Below the pieces are notes generated by a model that saw only the letters and a list, made by a program, of their open reading frames with translations, made no database searches and was not told where the DNA came from. The position numbers and the translations under genes are program-made. A stretch of 20,462 nt of DNA from an uncultured Eggerthellaceae bacterium. Its GTDB lineage: Bacteria; Actinomycetota; Coriobacteriia; Coriobacteriales; Eggerthellaceae. Below, piece after piece: positions 6,227 to 13,417 of this stretch. The stretch lies in the NCBI GenBank assembly GCA_934670115.1, contig CAKUOV010000041.1:1-20462 (forward strand), read 5' to 3'. How positions within the stretch are numbered: position 1 is the first letter of the stretch; every line of letters starts with the position of its first letter.

Positions 6227-6694
6227 ATGGCAGAAGAAGAGATCTTGGAGGAAGAGGACGTTGTTATCTCCGACATGCTGGAGCAAATCCTGTTGTTTGC
6301 CGTGCAGGAGGCGAAAGAGCGTCTGACTGAAGAAGGGGAATGCGCTCCTTTTGCTGCAACGTTGGTGCGCGATTTGATGTATTTCGATTCCATTGTTGGC
6401 GAAACGCCTGATGAGATGTACGAGAAGGCAGAAGAGCTGATTTCTGGCCTTGATGGCATTACGGGTTATGCGTTCTGCTACGATGGTTGGATGGACGACG
6501 AGCAGACCGATGCTATTATTGCCGAAGGCGGCCTGCCGGGTGATGAAGTTGGCGTTGCGATTGGCTGCCCTTATACGGTGGACGAAGACGGTAACTACAC
6601 GTTTGACGAAGAAGTGCTGTTCTTGGGCGATGCCCCCAACTATGCCATCAACCTTGAGCCGGCGGAAGACTGGATGCCCGAAGAAGAAGAGTAG
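6227..6694 (+). CDS. Highly acidic hypothetical protein
   Basis: A 155-residue soluble protein that I do not recognise. It begins with an Asp/Glu run (AEEEILEEED), ends in EEEE and is strongly acidic throughout, with few Lys or Arg. No signal peptide or membrane helix is present. The middle (about residues 20-75) looks helical. The part at about 76-150 has Gly/Asp turns and two Cys (C83 in YAFCYDGW, C113 in AIGCPYTVDEDG). ATG 6227 follows GAAAGGA. It is monocistronic, with a strong terminator at 6800-6829. Codon use matches the neighbouring core genes, so it looks resident rather than recently acquired. Confidence 0.78.
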   Translation: MAEEEILEEEDVVISDMLEQILLFAVQEAKERLTEEGECAPFAATLVRDLMYFDSIVGETPDEMYEKAEELISGLDGITGYAFCYDGWMDDEQTDAIIAEGGLPGDEVGVAIGCPYTVDEDGNYTFDEEVLFLGDAPNYAINLEPAEDWMPEEEE

Positions 6695-6798
6695 TCCTGC
6701 GCGCTCGCTGCGGCCGTTTTGATTTTGCGTTGCGAACTGAGCCCGACCGATGCTCGTGCAGTGAATGGCTGCATTGGACGATTAAAGTATCAAGTAGT

Positions 6799-6829
6799 AA
6801 CCCCGCTGAAGTAATTCGGCGGGGTTTTT
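6799..6829 (+). terminator. Terminator before the rpsF operon
   Basis: ACCCCGCTGAA (6800-6810) pairs with TTCGGCGGGGT (6815-6825) around loop GTAA, giving 11 pairs with one T-G, followed by a T run to 6829. Confidence 0.93.
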
Positions 6830-6843
6830 CGAGCAATTTTGCA

Positions 6844-6905
6844 TTTTGTAGCTTTTTGTAGACGGATTGATAGCGTTTTGGCCCGATTTGATAGCTTTTT
6901 GTTAG
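6844..6905 (+). repeat. Phased GATAGC-T5 repeat array, cluster 1
   Basis: Three degenerate copies of ATTTGATAGCTTTTTGTTAG start around 6844, 6866 and 6886. The G of the GATAGC core is at 6848 (core shortened to GTAGC), 6869 and 6890, a 21-bp spacing. The third copy (6886-6905) is identical over 20 bases to 19372-19391. The array ends about 45 bp before the rpsF -35 box. Confidence 0.65.
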
Positions 6906-6950
6906 AACGTGAAGGTATGGTGAATCTGCAAAAGTTCAGAAAAATGCAGC

Positions 6951-6979
6951 TTGAACGGCAGATTCTAATTTGCTAGAAT
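6951..6979 (+). promoter_or_regulatory. Sigma-A promoter of the rpsF operon
   Basis: TTGAAC (6951-6956), a 17-bp spacer and TAGAAT (6974-6979), with an extended TGc just before the -10. The predicted start is near 6986, giving a leader of about 65 bases. Confidence 0.82.
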
Positions 6980-6985
6980 ACTTAG

Positions 6986-7051
6986 GCTAATCCTGCTTCG
7001 GGGGTTTTGCCTTTGTCGCCCGAAGCCGTACAGTCCAAAGGAGGTGAGCTG
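6986..7051 (+). promoter_or_regulatory. rpsF leader hairpin, candidate S6:S18 autoregulatory site
   Basis: GCTTCGGG (6995-7002) pairs perfectly with CCCGAAGC (7019-7026), and a CCG follows at once (7026-7028). An S6:S18 leader that binds the ribosomal protein pair and shuts off translation is known upstream of rpsF in many bacteria and uses a conserved CCG near a stem. This hairpin is in the right place, just before the near-perfect ribosome binding site AAAGGAGGTGA (7038-7048). The exact match to the known motif was not tested. Confidence 0.55.
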
Positions 7052-7345
7052 ATGAAGGCTTATGAACTGCTGTTTTTTGTCGCACCGAATATCGACGAAG
7101 AATCCCGTCTTGCAGCAATGAAGCGTGTTGAGAACACCATCGCAGAAGGCAATGGTGTGATTGATACCGTCACTGACTGGGGCAAGCGTAAACTTGCTTA
7201 CGAGATTAACGGCCAGACCGAGGGTGAATATACTCTCGTCGATTTTCATGCAAATCCCGCTAGCATTGCTGAACTGAATCGCGTTCTGCGCATCACCGAC
7301 GCTATTGAGCGTCACATGATCGTGGCCCGCGCTGATCGCGACTAG
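7052..7345 (+). CDS. rpsF: 30S ribosomal protein S6
   Basis: A 97-residue S6 of normal length, an RNA-binding ferredoxin-like protein of the small-subunit platform that pairs with S18. Family signatures are MKAYELLFFVAPNIDEE at the start, DWGKRKLAYEINGQTEGEY in the middle and RVLRITDAIERHMIVA near the end. ATG 7052 is chosen because AAAGGAGGTGA ends four bases before it; upstream in-frame starts lie inside the leader hairpin. It is the first gene of the rpsF-ssb-rpsR-rplI operon, 44 bases before ssb. Expression is likely coupled to the leader at 6986-7051. Confidence 0.97.
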   Translation: MKAYELLFFVAPNIDEESRLAAMKRVENTIAEGNGVIDTVTDWGKRKLAYEINGQTEGEYTLVDFHANPASIAELNRVLRITDAIERHMIVARADRD

Positions 7346-7389
7346 TGATTGATTAGGTGAAATTTCACCAAGCATGAAAAGAGGAAGAC

Positions 7390-7842
7390 ATGAGCATTAA
7401 CAGAGTAATCATCAGTGGTAATTTGACGCGCGATCCTGAGCTTCGCAACACGGCTGGTGGCGTTTCTATTCTTGGTTTCGGCGTGGCGGTCAACGATCGT
7501 CGTCGCAACGCCCAAACAGGTGAATGGGAAGACTATCCGAACTACATTGACTGCACCATGTTCGGTGCACGTGCGGAAAGCCTTTCTCGCATTCTGACCA
7601 AGGGTATGAAGGTCTCCATTGAAGGAAAACTTCGCTGGAGCCAGTGGGAGAAGAAGGATACGGGCGAAAAGCGCAGCAAGATTGAAGTGATTGTGGATGA
7701 ACTGGAGTTCATGAGCAGTCGCAACAGCGGCGGTGCTGGTGATTATAGCAACGGCGGTTCGCGTTCGTATGGCGCTGCTCCTGTTGCTGCCCCTTCTGTG
7801 AGTGCTGAATCTTCCATTTACGATGAAGATATTCCATTCTAA
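7390..7842 (+). CDS. ssb: Single-stranded DNA-binding protein
   Basis: A 150-residue SSB that coats single-stranded DNA during replication and repair. The OB fold spans about residues 1-105, with MSINRVIISGNLTRDPELR at the start and YIDCTMFGARAESLSRILTKG in the core. A Gly/Ser/Ala-rich linker follows, ending in the acidic tip YDEDIPF, the docking peptide for partner proteins. The start ATG follows GAGGAAG. Its position between rpsF and rpsR is the classic arrangement. Confidence 0.97.
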   Translation: MSINRVIISGNLTRDPELRNTAGGVSILGFGVAVNDRRRNAQTGEWEDYPNYIDCTMFGARAESLSRILTKGMKVSIEGKLRWSQWEKKDTGEKRSKIEVIVDELEFMSSRNSGGAGDYSNGGSRSYGAAPVAAPSVSAESSIYDEDIPF

Positions 7843-7863
7843 AGAAACGAAAGAGGTTTGAAT

Positions 7864-8127
7864 ATGGCCGATTATTCAAAGCAGCCTCGTCGTAAATACT
7901 GCCAGTTCTGCAAGGACGACACGCAGTTTATCGACTATAAGGATACGCAGTTGCTGCGTAAATTTGTTACCGATCGTGGCAAAATCAAGCCGCGTCGCGT
8001 GACGGGTTGCTGCACCCAGCATCAGAAGGACGTTGCCAATGCTGTAAAGCGTTCTCGTGAAATGGCATTGATGGCTTACGTGGTTCCCGCAATCAGCGGT
8101 CGTGGCGATCGCCGCAAGCGCGATTAA
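7864..8127 (+). CDS. rpsR: 30S ribosomal protein S18, zinc-binding form
   Basis: An 87-residue S18, partner of S6 on the 30S platform. Signatures are KYCQFCKDD, DTQLLRKFVTDRGKIKPRRVTG and CTQHQ. Cys13 and Cys16 with Cys50 and His53 form a plausible zinc site, so this is the Cys-containing (C+) type. A further Cys49 sits beside Cys50. The start ATG 7864 has AAGAGG (7851-7856) eight bases upstream; a TTG two codons earlier is less likely. It lies 21 bases after ssb and 12 before rplI, so co-transcription is expected. Confidence 0.96.
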   Translation: MADYSKQPRRKYCQFCKDDTQFIDYKDTQLLRKFVTDRGKIKPRRVTGCCTQHQKDVANAVKRSREMALMAYVVPAISGRGDRRKRD

Positions 8128-8139
8128 GAAGGAGGAACC

Positions 8140-8652
8140 ATGAAAGTTATTTTGACGACTGAAGTTCAGGGCAAGGGCGGCGAAGGCGACGTTATTGAAG
8201 TCGCTCGTGGTTTCGCTAACAACTACCTGATTCCCCAGGGATTTGCTATCCTGGCTACTCCGGGCAACCTGAAGCAGCTGGAACAGCGCAAGAAGAACAT
8301 CGCAAAGCGTGAAGAGAAGCGCGTTGCTGAAGCAGCCGAGCTGAAGGCCAAGTTGGAAGCAGCTCCTGTTTTCGTAGCAGCCCAGGTTGGCGACGAAGGC
8401 CAGCTGTTTGGTTCTGTTACTTCTACCATGATCGCCGAAGCTGCAGCTGCTAAGTTCGGCATTGAGCTTGACAAGCGTCGCGTTGAGCTGAAGGCTCCCA
8501 TCAAGACCGCTGGCGAGTTCGAAGTTGCTGTTTCTCTGTACCGCACCGCTAAGGCGACTCTGAAGGTGCTGGTTGGTGCAGAAGAGCCTGTAGCTGCTGA
8601 AGAGCCTGCTGCAGAAGCTGCGCCCGAGGCCGAGGAAGTTGCAGCTGAGTAA
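8140..8652 (+). CDS. rplI: 50S ribosomal protein L9
   Basis: A 170-residue L9 that binds 23S rRNA near the L1 stalk base. The N-terminal domain has the signature MKVILTTEVQGKGGEGDVIEV and the tract GFANNYLIPQGFAI. A long connecting helix (about 45-75) and a C-terminal domain (about 78-150) follow. The last 20 residues are an Ala/Glu-rich acidic tail, longer than the usual roughly 150-residue L9. The start follows AAGGAGG (8129-8135). It is the last gene of the operon, closed by the terminator at 8691-8725. Confidence 0.97.
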   Translation: MKVILTTEVQGKGGEGDVIEVARGFANNYLIPQGFAILATPGNLKQLEQRKKNIAKREEKRVAEAAELKAKLEAAPVFVAAQVGDEGQLFGSVTSTMIAEAAAAKFGIELDKRRVELKAPIKTAGEFEVAVSLYRTAKATLKVLVGAEEPVAAEEPAAEAAPEAEEVAAE

Positions 8653-8690
8653 CATAAAGCTGTAAACCTTCGCGAGCTTATCGCAAATTG

Positions 8691-8725
8691 AAGAGTCCCT
8701 GCTCAGGCGAGCCAGGGACTCTTTT
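8691..8725 (+). terminator. Terminator of the rpsF-ssb-rpsR-rplI operon
   Basis: AAGAGTCCCTG (8691-8701) pairs perfectly with CAGGGACTCTT (8713-8723) around an 11-base loop with an internal CTC/GAG. The T run is only 4 bases. Confidence 0.88.
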
Positions 8726-8761
8726 GCAAGTAAGACCCTCTTATGAGAATGGGAGAACGAT

Positions 8762-10228
8762 ATGTCAAATCAATTTGAAGAAGATGGCTGGGTTGAGTCA
8801 TCTGCCGCACCCGTGCCCGCGCAACCTGCGGCACCGGCGGGTCCGTCTTCATCGGATTTGGCGCGTTCTCGTCGCGCGCTGCCCCAAAATATCGATGCTG
8901 AGCAATCGGTGCTGGCGGCGTGCATGCTTAATACCGAGGCCATGGAGGAAGTAGCAACGCAGCTGCAGCCGCAAAACTTCCACAGGCCTGCTCATGGCAT
9001 TATCTTCGAAGCCATGATGGATTTGTATAAACGCAACATTCCCGTTGACCCCATTTCTTTGGCAGAGAACTTGCATGGCAAGGGCCAGCTGGAAGCTGTG
9101 GGTGGTCGCAGCTACTTGATTGAGTTGTCCGACAACACGTTTGCCCTGACCAATTGGAAAAGCCATGTTTCCGTGGTGAAGCGCACCTCTGTTTTACGCG
9201 ACTTGGTTCACGCGTCCAATGCTATTAATGCGCTGGCATTCGATGCTCCCGACGACTTGAATGTGGTGGTCGAGGAAGCTGAAAAGATGCTTTTCAACGT
9301 GACCGAAAAGCGCGTTTCTTCTGAGTTCAAACCCATGAATAAGCTTCTGGAAGGCGCGTTCGAAGAGCTGAAAAAGCTCAAAGAGCAGCAAGGCGAAATG
9401 GCTGGCGTTCCCACGGGCTTTGTGGACGTGGATAATCTGTTCCACGGCTTCCGCGGTGGTGACCTGGTAATTCTTGCGGCTCGACCTGGTGTTGGTAAAA
9501 CATCGTTCGCTTTGAACCTGGCGGTCAACGCCGCAAAAGCGGGCGTTTCAGTGGCCTTCCTTTCCTTGGAAATGAGCGCATCGCAGTTGGTGCAAAGAAT
9601 CTTGTGCTCCGAGGCTCGTTTGAGCTTGTCAAAAGTACGCAGTGGCCACATTGGCAAGGCGGAATTTACTGCGTTGCGTGAAGCTGCTAAGGCATTGTCG
9701 AAGCTTGATATTGTGATTGACGATACGCCGGCGCTTTCTATTTTGGAGCTGCGTGCAAAAGCTCGTCGCGAGCTGCGCAATAAGGAAAAAGGTCTGATTG
9801 TTGTTGACTATTTGCAGCTTATGCAGCCGGCAACGGCGCGCCGTGATGGCAACCGCGCTGTGGAAGTTGGCGAGATTTCCCGCGGCTTGAAAGTTTTGGG
9901 CAAGGAGATGAACATGCCGGTGTTAGCATTGTCCCAGTTGTCGCGTAGCATTGAGCAGCGTGGCGGTAAAAAACGCCCGATGCTTTCTGACCTGCGTGAA
10001 TCGGGCTCAATCGAACAGGACGCCGACATTGTTATGTTCATTGACCGAAGCATGAACGAACAAGAGGCGGAATCGCGCGACCGTTTGCCTTTGGGTGAAG
10101 CTGAGCTTATTGTGGCAAAGCATCGTAACGGTGCAACGAAAGACATCCGCCTCTCCTTCGAGGCAGAGTTCACCCGCTTTGGCGATTACACCGGCGGCGA
10201 TTACGATGATTACGGCGAGGGCTACTAA
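8762..10228 (+). CDS. dnaB: Replicative DNA helicase DnaB
   Basis: A 488-residue hexameric helicase that unwinds the fork and recruits primase. A Pro/Ala/Ser-rich extension occupies about residues 12-36. The N-terminal collar domain starts at LPQNIDAEQSVLAACML (about 40-56). The RecA-like motor has Walker A RPGVGKTS (241-248), Walker B LIVVDYLQLM (Asp349) and LSQLSRSIEQR with DLRESGSIEQDADIV behind it. The C-terminus is an Asp/Gly/Tyr tail (GGDYDDYGEGY). No intein is present. The start ATG follows GGGAGAA (8751-8757). It lies downstream of the operon terminator; no clear promoter of its own was seen, so readthrough is possible. Confidence 0.97.
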   Translation: MSNQFEEDGWVESSAAPVPAQPAAPAGPSSSDLARSRRALPQNIDAEQSVLAACMLNTEAMEEVATQLQPQNFHRPAHGIIFEAMMDLYKRNIPVDPISLAENLHGKGQLEAVGGRSYLIELSDNTFALTNWKSHVSVVKRTSVLRDLVHASNAINALAFDAPDDLNVVVEEAEKMLFNVTEKRVSSEFKPMNKLLEGAFEELKKLKEQQGEMAGVPTGFVDVDNLFHGFRGGDLVILAARPGVGKTSFALNLAVNAAKAGVSVAFLSLEMSASQLVQRILCSEARLSLSKVRSGHIGKAEFTALREAAKALSKLDIVIDDTPALSILELRAKARRELRNKEKGLIVVDYLQLMQPATARRDGNRAVEVGEISRGLKVLGKEMNMPVLALSQLSRSIEQRGGKKRPMLSDLRESGSIEQDADIVMFIDRSMNEQEAESRDRLPLGEAELIVAKHRNGATKDIRLSFEAEFTRFGDYTGGDYDDYGEGY

Positions 10229-10301
10229 TTTCTTGACCCCTTCGCCTTCTTTTACCTGAAAAGATAGTGCTTTTTAACGCAGCGATGTGCGCTCACGCGC
10301 C

Positions 10302-10329
10302 TTGCTCGAAATCGTTCGTACTATAATAG
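10302..10329 (+). promoter_or_regulatory. Putative purA promoter
   Basis: A consensus TATAAT lies at 10322-10327. The nearest -35-like hexamer is TTGCTC (10302-10307), 14 bp away, or 16 bp from the alternative -10 TAATAG (10324-10329). Confidence 0.5.
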
Positions 10330-10354
10330 TAATTTGGATTATTACGTATCTAAA

Positions 10355-10366
10355 TGTGCATGCACA
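10355..10366. promoter_or_regulatory. Perfect 12-bp palindrome in the purA leader
   Basis: TGTGCATGCACA lies between the TATAAT box and the purA start, about 27 bases before the ATG. It is a possible operator or a short hairpin. No regulator is identified. Confidence 0.4.
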
Positions 10367-10392
10367 CGAACGACGATAGAGAGGGTGCTTCC

Positions 10393-11712
10393 ATGCCGAG
10401 TACAGTTTTGGTAGGAACTCAATGGGGCGATGAGGGCAAAGGTAAAATCACCGACCTTATTGCTGGAAAGTACGATTATGTCGTGCGCTTTCAGGGCGGA
10501 AACAACGCAGGACACACCGTTGTTCATGGCGATGTAAGCCTGGCGTTACACCTGATACCATCAGGTGTTATGTACGAAAACTGCGTTCCGGTTATTGGCA
10601 ACGGCGTTGTTATTGATCCTGGTGCGCTGGTCAAGGAAATGGCCATGCTGCAGGCGGAAGGTATTAGCTCCGAGCGCCTGAAGATCAGCTGCAACGCTCA
10701 CATCATCATGCCGTATCACAAGGATCTTGACGGCGCCGATGAAAAGATGCTGGGCAAGAACTCCATTGGCACCACGAAGCGCGGCATTGGTCCGTGCTAT
10801 CAGGACAAGGCGGCGCGCAAAGGCATTCGCGTGCAGGATTTGATGGACGAAAAAGTGTTCCGCATGAAGGTCGAGGCCGCGCTTGCTCAGAAAAACCCCA
10901 TTTTGGACAAGATTTACAACCTGCATACCTACACGGTTGATGAGATTTGCGATGAGATGCTGCCGTACGCGCGTATCCTTAAGCCGTACATGGCCGAGAC
11001 CACGCAGCTTCTGAACAACGCCCTGCGCGAAGGCAAGAACATCCTGTTCGAGGGCGCGCAGGCAACCATGCTCGACATCGATCATGGCACGTATCCGTAT
11101 GTGACGTCTTCTTCTTGCAGCGCGGGCGGCGCAGCAATTGGCACGGGCGTGGGTCCTATGGCCGTGAACAAAGTCATTGGCATTATGAAGGCATACACCA
11201 CGCGCGTGGGCGGTGGCCCTTTCCCCACGGAGCAGTTGTTCCCTGAAAACGGCGGCTTGGGCGAAGAGGCCGAGGTCGGCGAAGCACTGTGCTCGGTTGG
11301 CCACGAATATGGCGTGACCACAGGTCGTAAGCGCCGTTGCGGTTGGTTCGACGCCGTGATTGGCAAATACGCGGTTGACGTGAACGGCTTGACCGATATC
11401 GCCCTGACGAAGCTTGACGTGCTTTCCGAGTTCGAAACCATCAAGGTGTGCGTGGCTTACGAATGCGATGGCGTGCGCTACGATTACCTGCCCATGCAGC
11501 AAAGCGTTTTGTTCCACGCCAAGCCCATCTACGAAGAACTGCCTGGTTGGAAGGGCTGCGACATTACGGGTTGCAAGACGTTTGACGAGCTGCCCGAGAA
11601 TGCCCAGAAGTACATCAGGCACCTGGAAGAGCTGGTGGGCGCGCCCATGACCATGATTTCTGTTGCTCCCGAGCGCGATGCGACGATTATTCAAGACGAG
11701 GCGCTGCGCTAG
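10393..11712 (+). CDS. purA: Adenylosuccinate synthetase
   Basis: A 439-residue enzyme that joins IMP and aspartate using GTP, the first committed step to AMP. The signature VGTQWGDEGKGK contains Asp13 and the P-loop-like GDEGKGK, and GGNNAGHT carries His41; both catalytic residues sit at the positions usual for the family. IGTTKRGIGPCYQDKAAR, GTYPYVTSS and TTGRKRRCGWFD are also present. ATG 10393 is chosen because MPSTVLVGTQWGDEG matches the family start and AGAGAGGG (10378-10385) lies about seven bases upstream. An upstream in-frame ATG inside the leader is unlikely. Next downstream is purD, though no shared promoter or terminator was recognised. Confidence 0.97.
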   Translation: MPSTVLVGTQWGDEGKGKITDLIAGKYDYVVRFQGGNNAGHTVVHGDVSLALHLIPSGVMYENCVPVIGNGVVIDPGALVKEMAMLQAEGISSERLKISCNAHIIMPYHKDLDGADEKMLGKNSIGTTKRGIGPCYQDKAARKGIRVQDLMDEKVFRMKVEAALAQKNPILDKIYNLHTYTVDEICDEMLPYARILKPYMAETTQLLNNALREGKNILFEGAQATMLDIDHGTYPYVTSSSCSAGGAAIGTGVGPMAVNKVIGIMKAYTTRVGGGPFPTEQLFPENGGLGEEAEVGEALCSVGHEYGVTTGRKRRCGWFDAVIGKYAVDVNGLTDIALTKLDVLSEFETIKVCVAYECDGVRYDYLPMQQSVLFHAKPIYEELPGWKGCDITGCKTFDELPENAQKYIRHLEELVGAPMTMISVAPERDATIIQDEALR

Positions 11713-11917
11713 AGAATTGGTTGCGAGCGGTACGACCACGGTTGCGCAAGGGCGGTGCGCGTTGAGTGCAGCGTAACAGGTGCCGGCAAGGATCCCCCGT
11801 TGCGCTGTGGATGTGCCGTTCGTTTCGCTCAGGTAGTAAGCGCTTCGGCGCAATTGATAAACGGCAAATGCAGTTGATTAACCGAACAAGGCAAGAGAAA
11901 CAGACGAAAGGAATGCT
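11713..11917. other. purA-purD intergenic region
   Basis: This is 205 bases without a gene. CAGCGTAAC is complementary (one T-G pair) to GTTGCGCTG about 20 bases later, a weak hairpin without a T run. Two similar tracts, ATTGATAAACGG and GTTGATTAACCG, lie near 11850-11885. I find no clear terminator or riboswitch. Confidence 0.35.
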
Positions 11918-13213
11918 GTGAATATACTGGTATTGGGCTCTGGTGGTCGCGAACACGCTATGACCTGGGCACTTGCAAAGTCGTCTCAGGTGGAGGGTTT
12001 GTATGTTGCGCCCGGCAATGGTGGCACGGCGCGCATTGCGCAGAACGTGACTGGTCTTGATATCAACGACGCGCAGAGCGTTCTGGCGTTTTGCCAGAAG
12101 CCGGAACACGCAATTGACCTGGTGGTTATTGGCCCCGAGGCTCCCTTGGTTGCGGGTGTGGCCGATGATTTGCGCGCGGCGGGTATTCTGGTATTCGGTC
12201 CCGATTCGTATGGTGCCCAGCTTGAAGGAAGCAAGACCTTCAGCAAGGAATTTATGGATGCGAACAATATTCCCACGGCGCGTTATGGCAGCTTTGACAA
12301 CGAGGCCGACGCCCTTGCTTACGTAAACGAGCTGGGTGCCCCCATTGTTGTGAAAGCCGATGGTCTTGCCGCAGGTAAAGGCGTTATTGTTGCCGAAGAG
12401 CTTGAAGATGCTCTTGAGGCCGTACATGATTGCTTCAGCGGCGCATTCGGTGCTGCCGGCGCAAAAGTTGTTATTGAAGAATGCCTGGTAGGTCCCGAGT
12501 GCTCGCTTTTGGCGTTTGTCTCGAACGGTAAAGCGTTCTGCATGACCACCGCGCAGGATCACAAGCGCGCCTATGATGGCGACCGCGGTCCGAACACGGG
12601 CGGCATGGGCGTGTATTCTCCGGTGCCCATTCTGAACGAGGGCGAGCTGCCTGAAATGCAGCGCATCATGCAGGTGGCGGCGCAGGCAACGGCGCGCGAC
12701 CCCTTCCCCGTGGATTATCGCGGTGTGCTGTACGGCGGCTTCATGCTCACCGAAGAAGGCCCCAAGGTTCTGGAGTTCAATGCGCGTTTTGGCGATCCAG
12801 AAACGCAAGTTATCCTGCCGCGCTTGGAAAACGACTTTGCCCAGGTAGTTCGTGCAATCGCCGAAGGAAGCACCGATGATTTGAAGCTTTCGTGGCGCGA
12901 CGAGTGGGCCGTATGCGTTGTTTTGGCAAGCGAAGGCTACCCGGGAGCCTACGAAAAGGGCAAAGTGATTCTGGGCATTGACGAAGCCGAAGACATTGAA
13001 GACGTTACCGTGTTCCATGCGGGCACGGCTTTGAATGCCGATGGCGAGCTTATTACCGCAGGTGGCCGTGTGTTGAACGTGGTTGCGCTGGGCAAAACGT
13101 TCGAGGAAGCACGCGATAAGGCGTACGAAGCGGTTGATTTGATTAATTTCGAGGGCAAGCAGTACCGTCAGGATATTGGCAAGCGTGCACTAATCGGCAG
13201 AAGTGCCTGGTAG
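11918..13213 (+). CDS. purD: Phosphoribosylamine-glycine ligase
   Basis: A 431-residue ATP-grasp enzyme making GAR from phosphoribosylamine, glycine and ATP, the second step of de novo purine synthesis. It begins MNILVLGSGGREHAMTWAL, the family N-domain signature. The ATP-grasp part has VKADGLAAGKGV, and GPNTGGMGVYSPVP plus LEFNARFGDPETQ are the metal and substrate loops. The last 90 residues are the C-terminal domain (GGRVLNVVALG). The start is GTG 11918, with AAAGGA (11907-11912) five bases upstream. It follows purA in the same direction across 205 bases. Other pur genes are not in the window. Confidence 0.97.
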   Translation: MNILVLGSGGREHAMTWALAKSSQVEGLYVAPGNGGTARIAQNVTGLDINDAQSVLAFCQKPEHAIDLVVIGPEAPLVAGVADDLRAAGILVFGPDSYGAQLEGSKTFSKEFMDANNIPTARYGSFDNEADALAYVNELGAPIVVKADGLAAGKGVIVAEELEDALEAVHDCFSGAFGAAGAKVVIEECLVGPECSLLAFVSNGKAFCMTTAQDHKRAYDGDRGPNTGGMGVYSPVPILNEGELPEMQRIMQVAAQATARDPFPVDYRGVLYGGFMLTEEGPKVLEFNARFGDPETQVILPRLENDFAQVVRAIAEGSTDDLKLSWRDEWAVCVVLASEGYPGAYEKGKVILGIDEAEDIEDVTVFHAGTALNADGELITAGGRVLNVVALGKTFEEARDKAYEAVDLINFEGKQYRQDIGKRALIGRSAW

Positions 13214-13219
13214 GGTTGG

Positions 13220-13360
13220 GTTACGTCGTTCTGGCGAACGCCGTAACTGCTCGACGCTGCGAAGCGCCTAGGCCCGTCATTTGACCCTTTCGCGCTCCGC
13301 TTCGCGTACCGAAGTACGCTCGGTCGCGCAACGGGCCAACTGCCTGGGCCGATGCGCTTC
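13220..13360. repeat. Compact palindromic non-coding block after purD
   Basis: A hairpin at about 13220-13246 pairs GTTACG and CGTTC with GAACG and CGTAAC around loop TGGC. A larger nested structure follows at 13261-13360. GAAGCGC (13261-13267) pairs with GCGCTTC (13354-13360) and GGCCC (13271-13275) with GGGCC (13346-13350) across symmetric 3-base internal loops. Alternatively GGCCCGT (13271-13277) pairs with ACGGGCC (13331-13337). At the tip GCGTAC pairs with GTACGC (13304-13309, 13314-13319) around CGAA. No T run follows, so it is not an ordinary terminator. It resembles a REP/BIME-like intergenic palindrome or a structured RNA. Confidence 0.55.
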
Positions 13361-13417
13361 TCGCTGACTTTGGTGGGAATGTGATTTTTTGAACGGAAAG
13401 CAAGAAGGAGAGACGAA

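Noticed and set aside
6844..6905. CRISPR array considered for the phased repeats
   Set aside because: The copies are degenerate, only about 20 bp long and nearly contiguous, without uniform unique spacers or cas genes.
10561..13018. Long minus-strand frames opposite purA and purD
   Set aside because: They are produced by codon bias of the two well-identified genes; no start site or family match.
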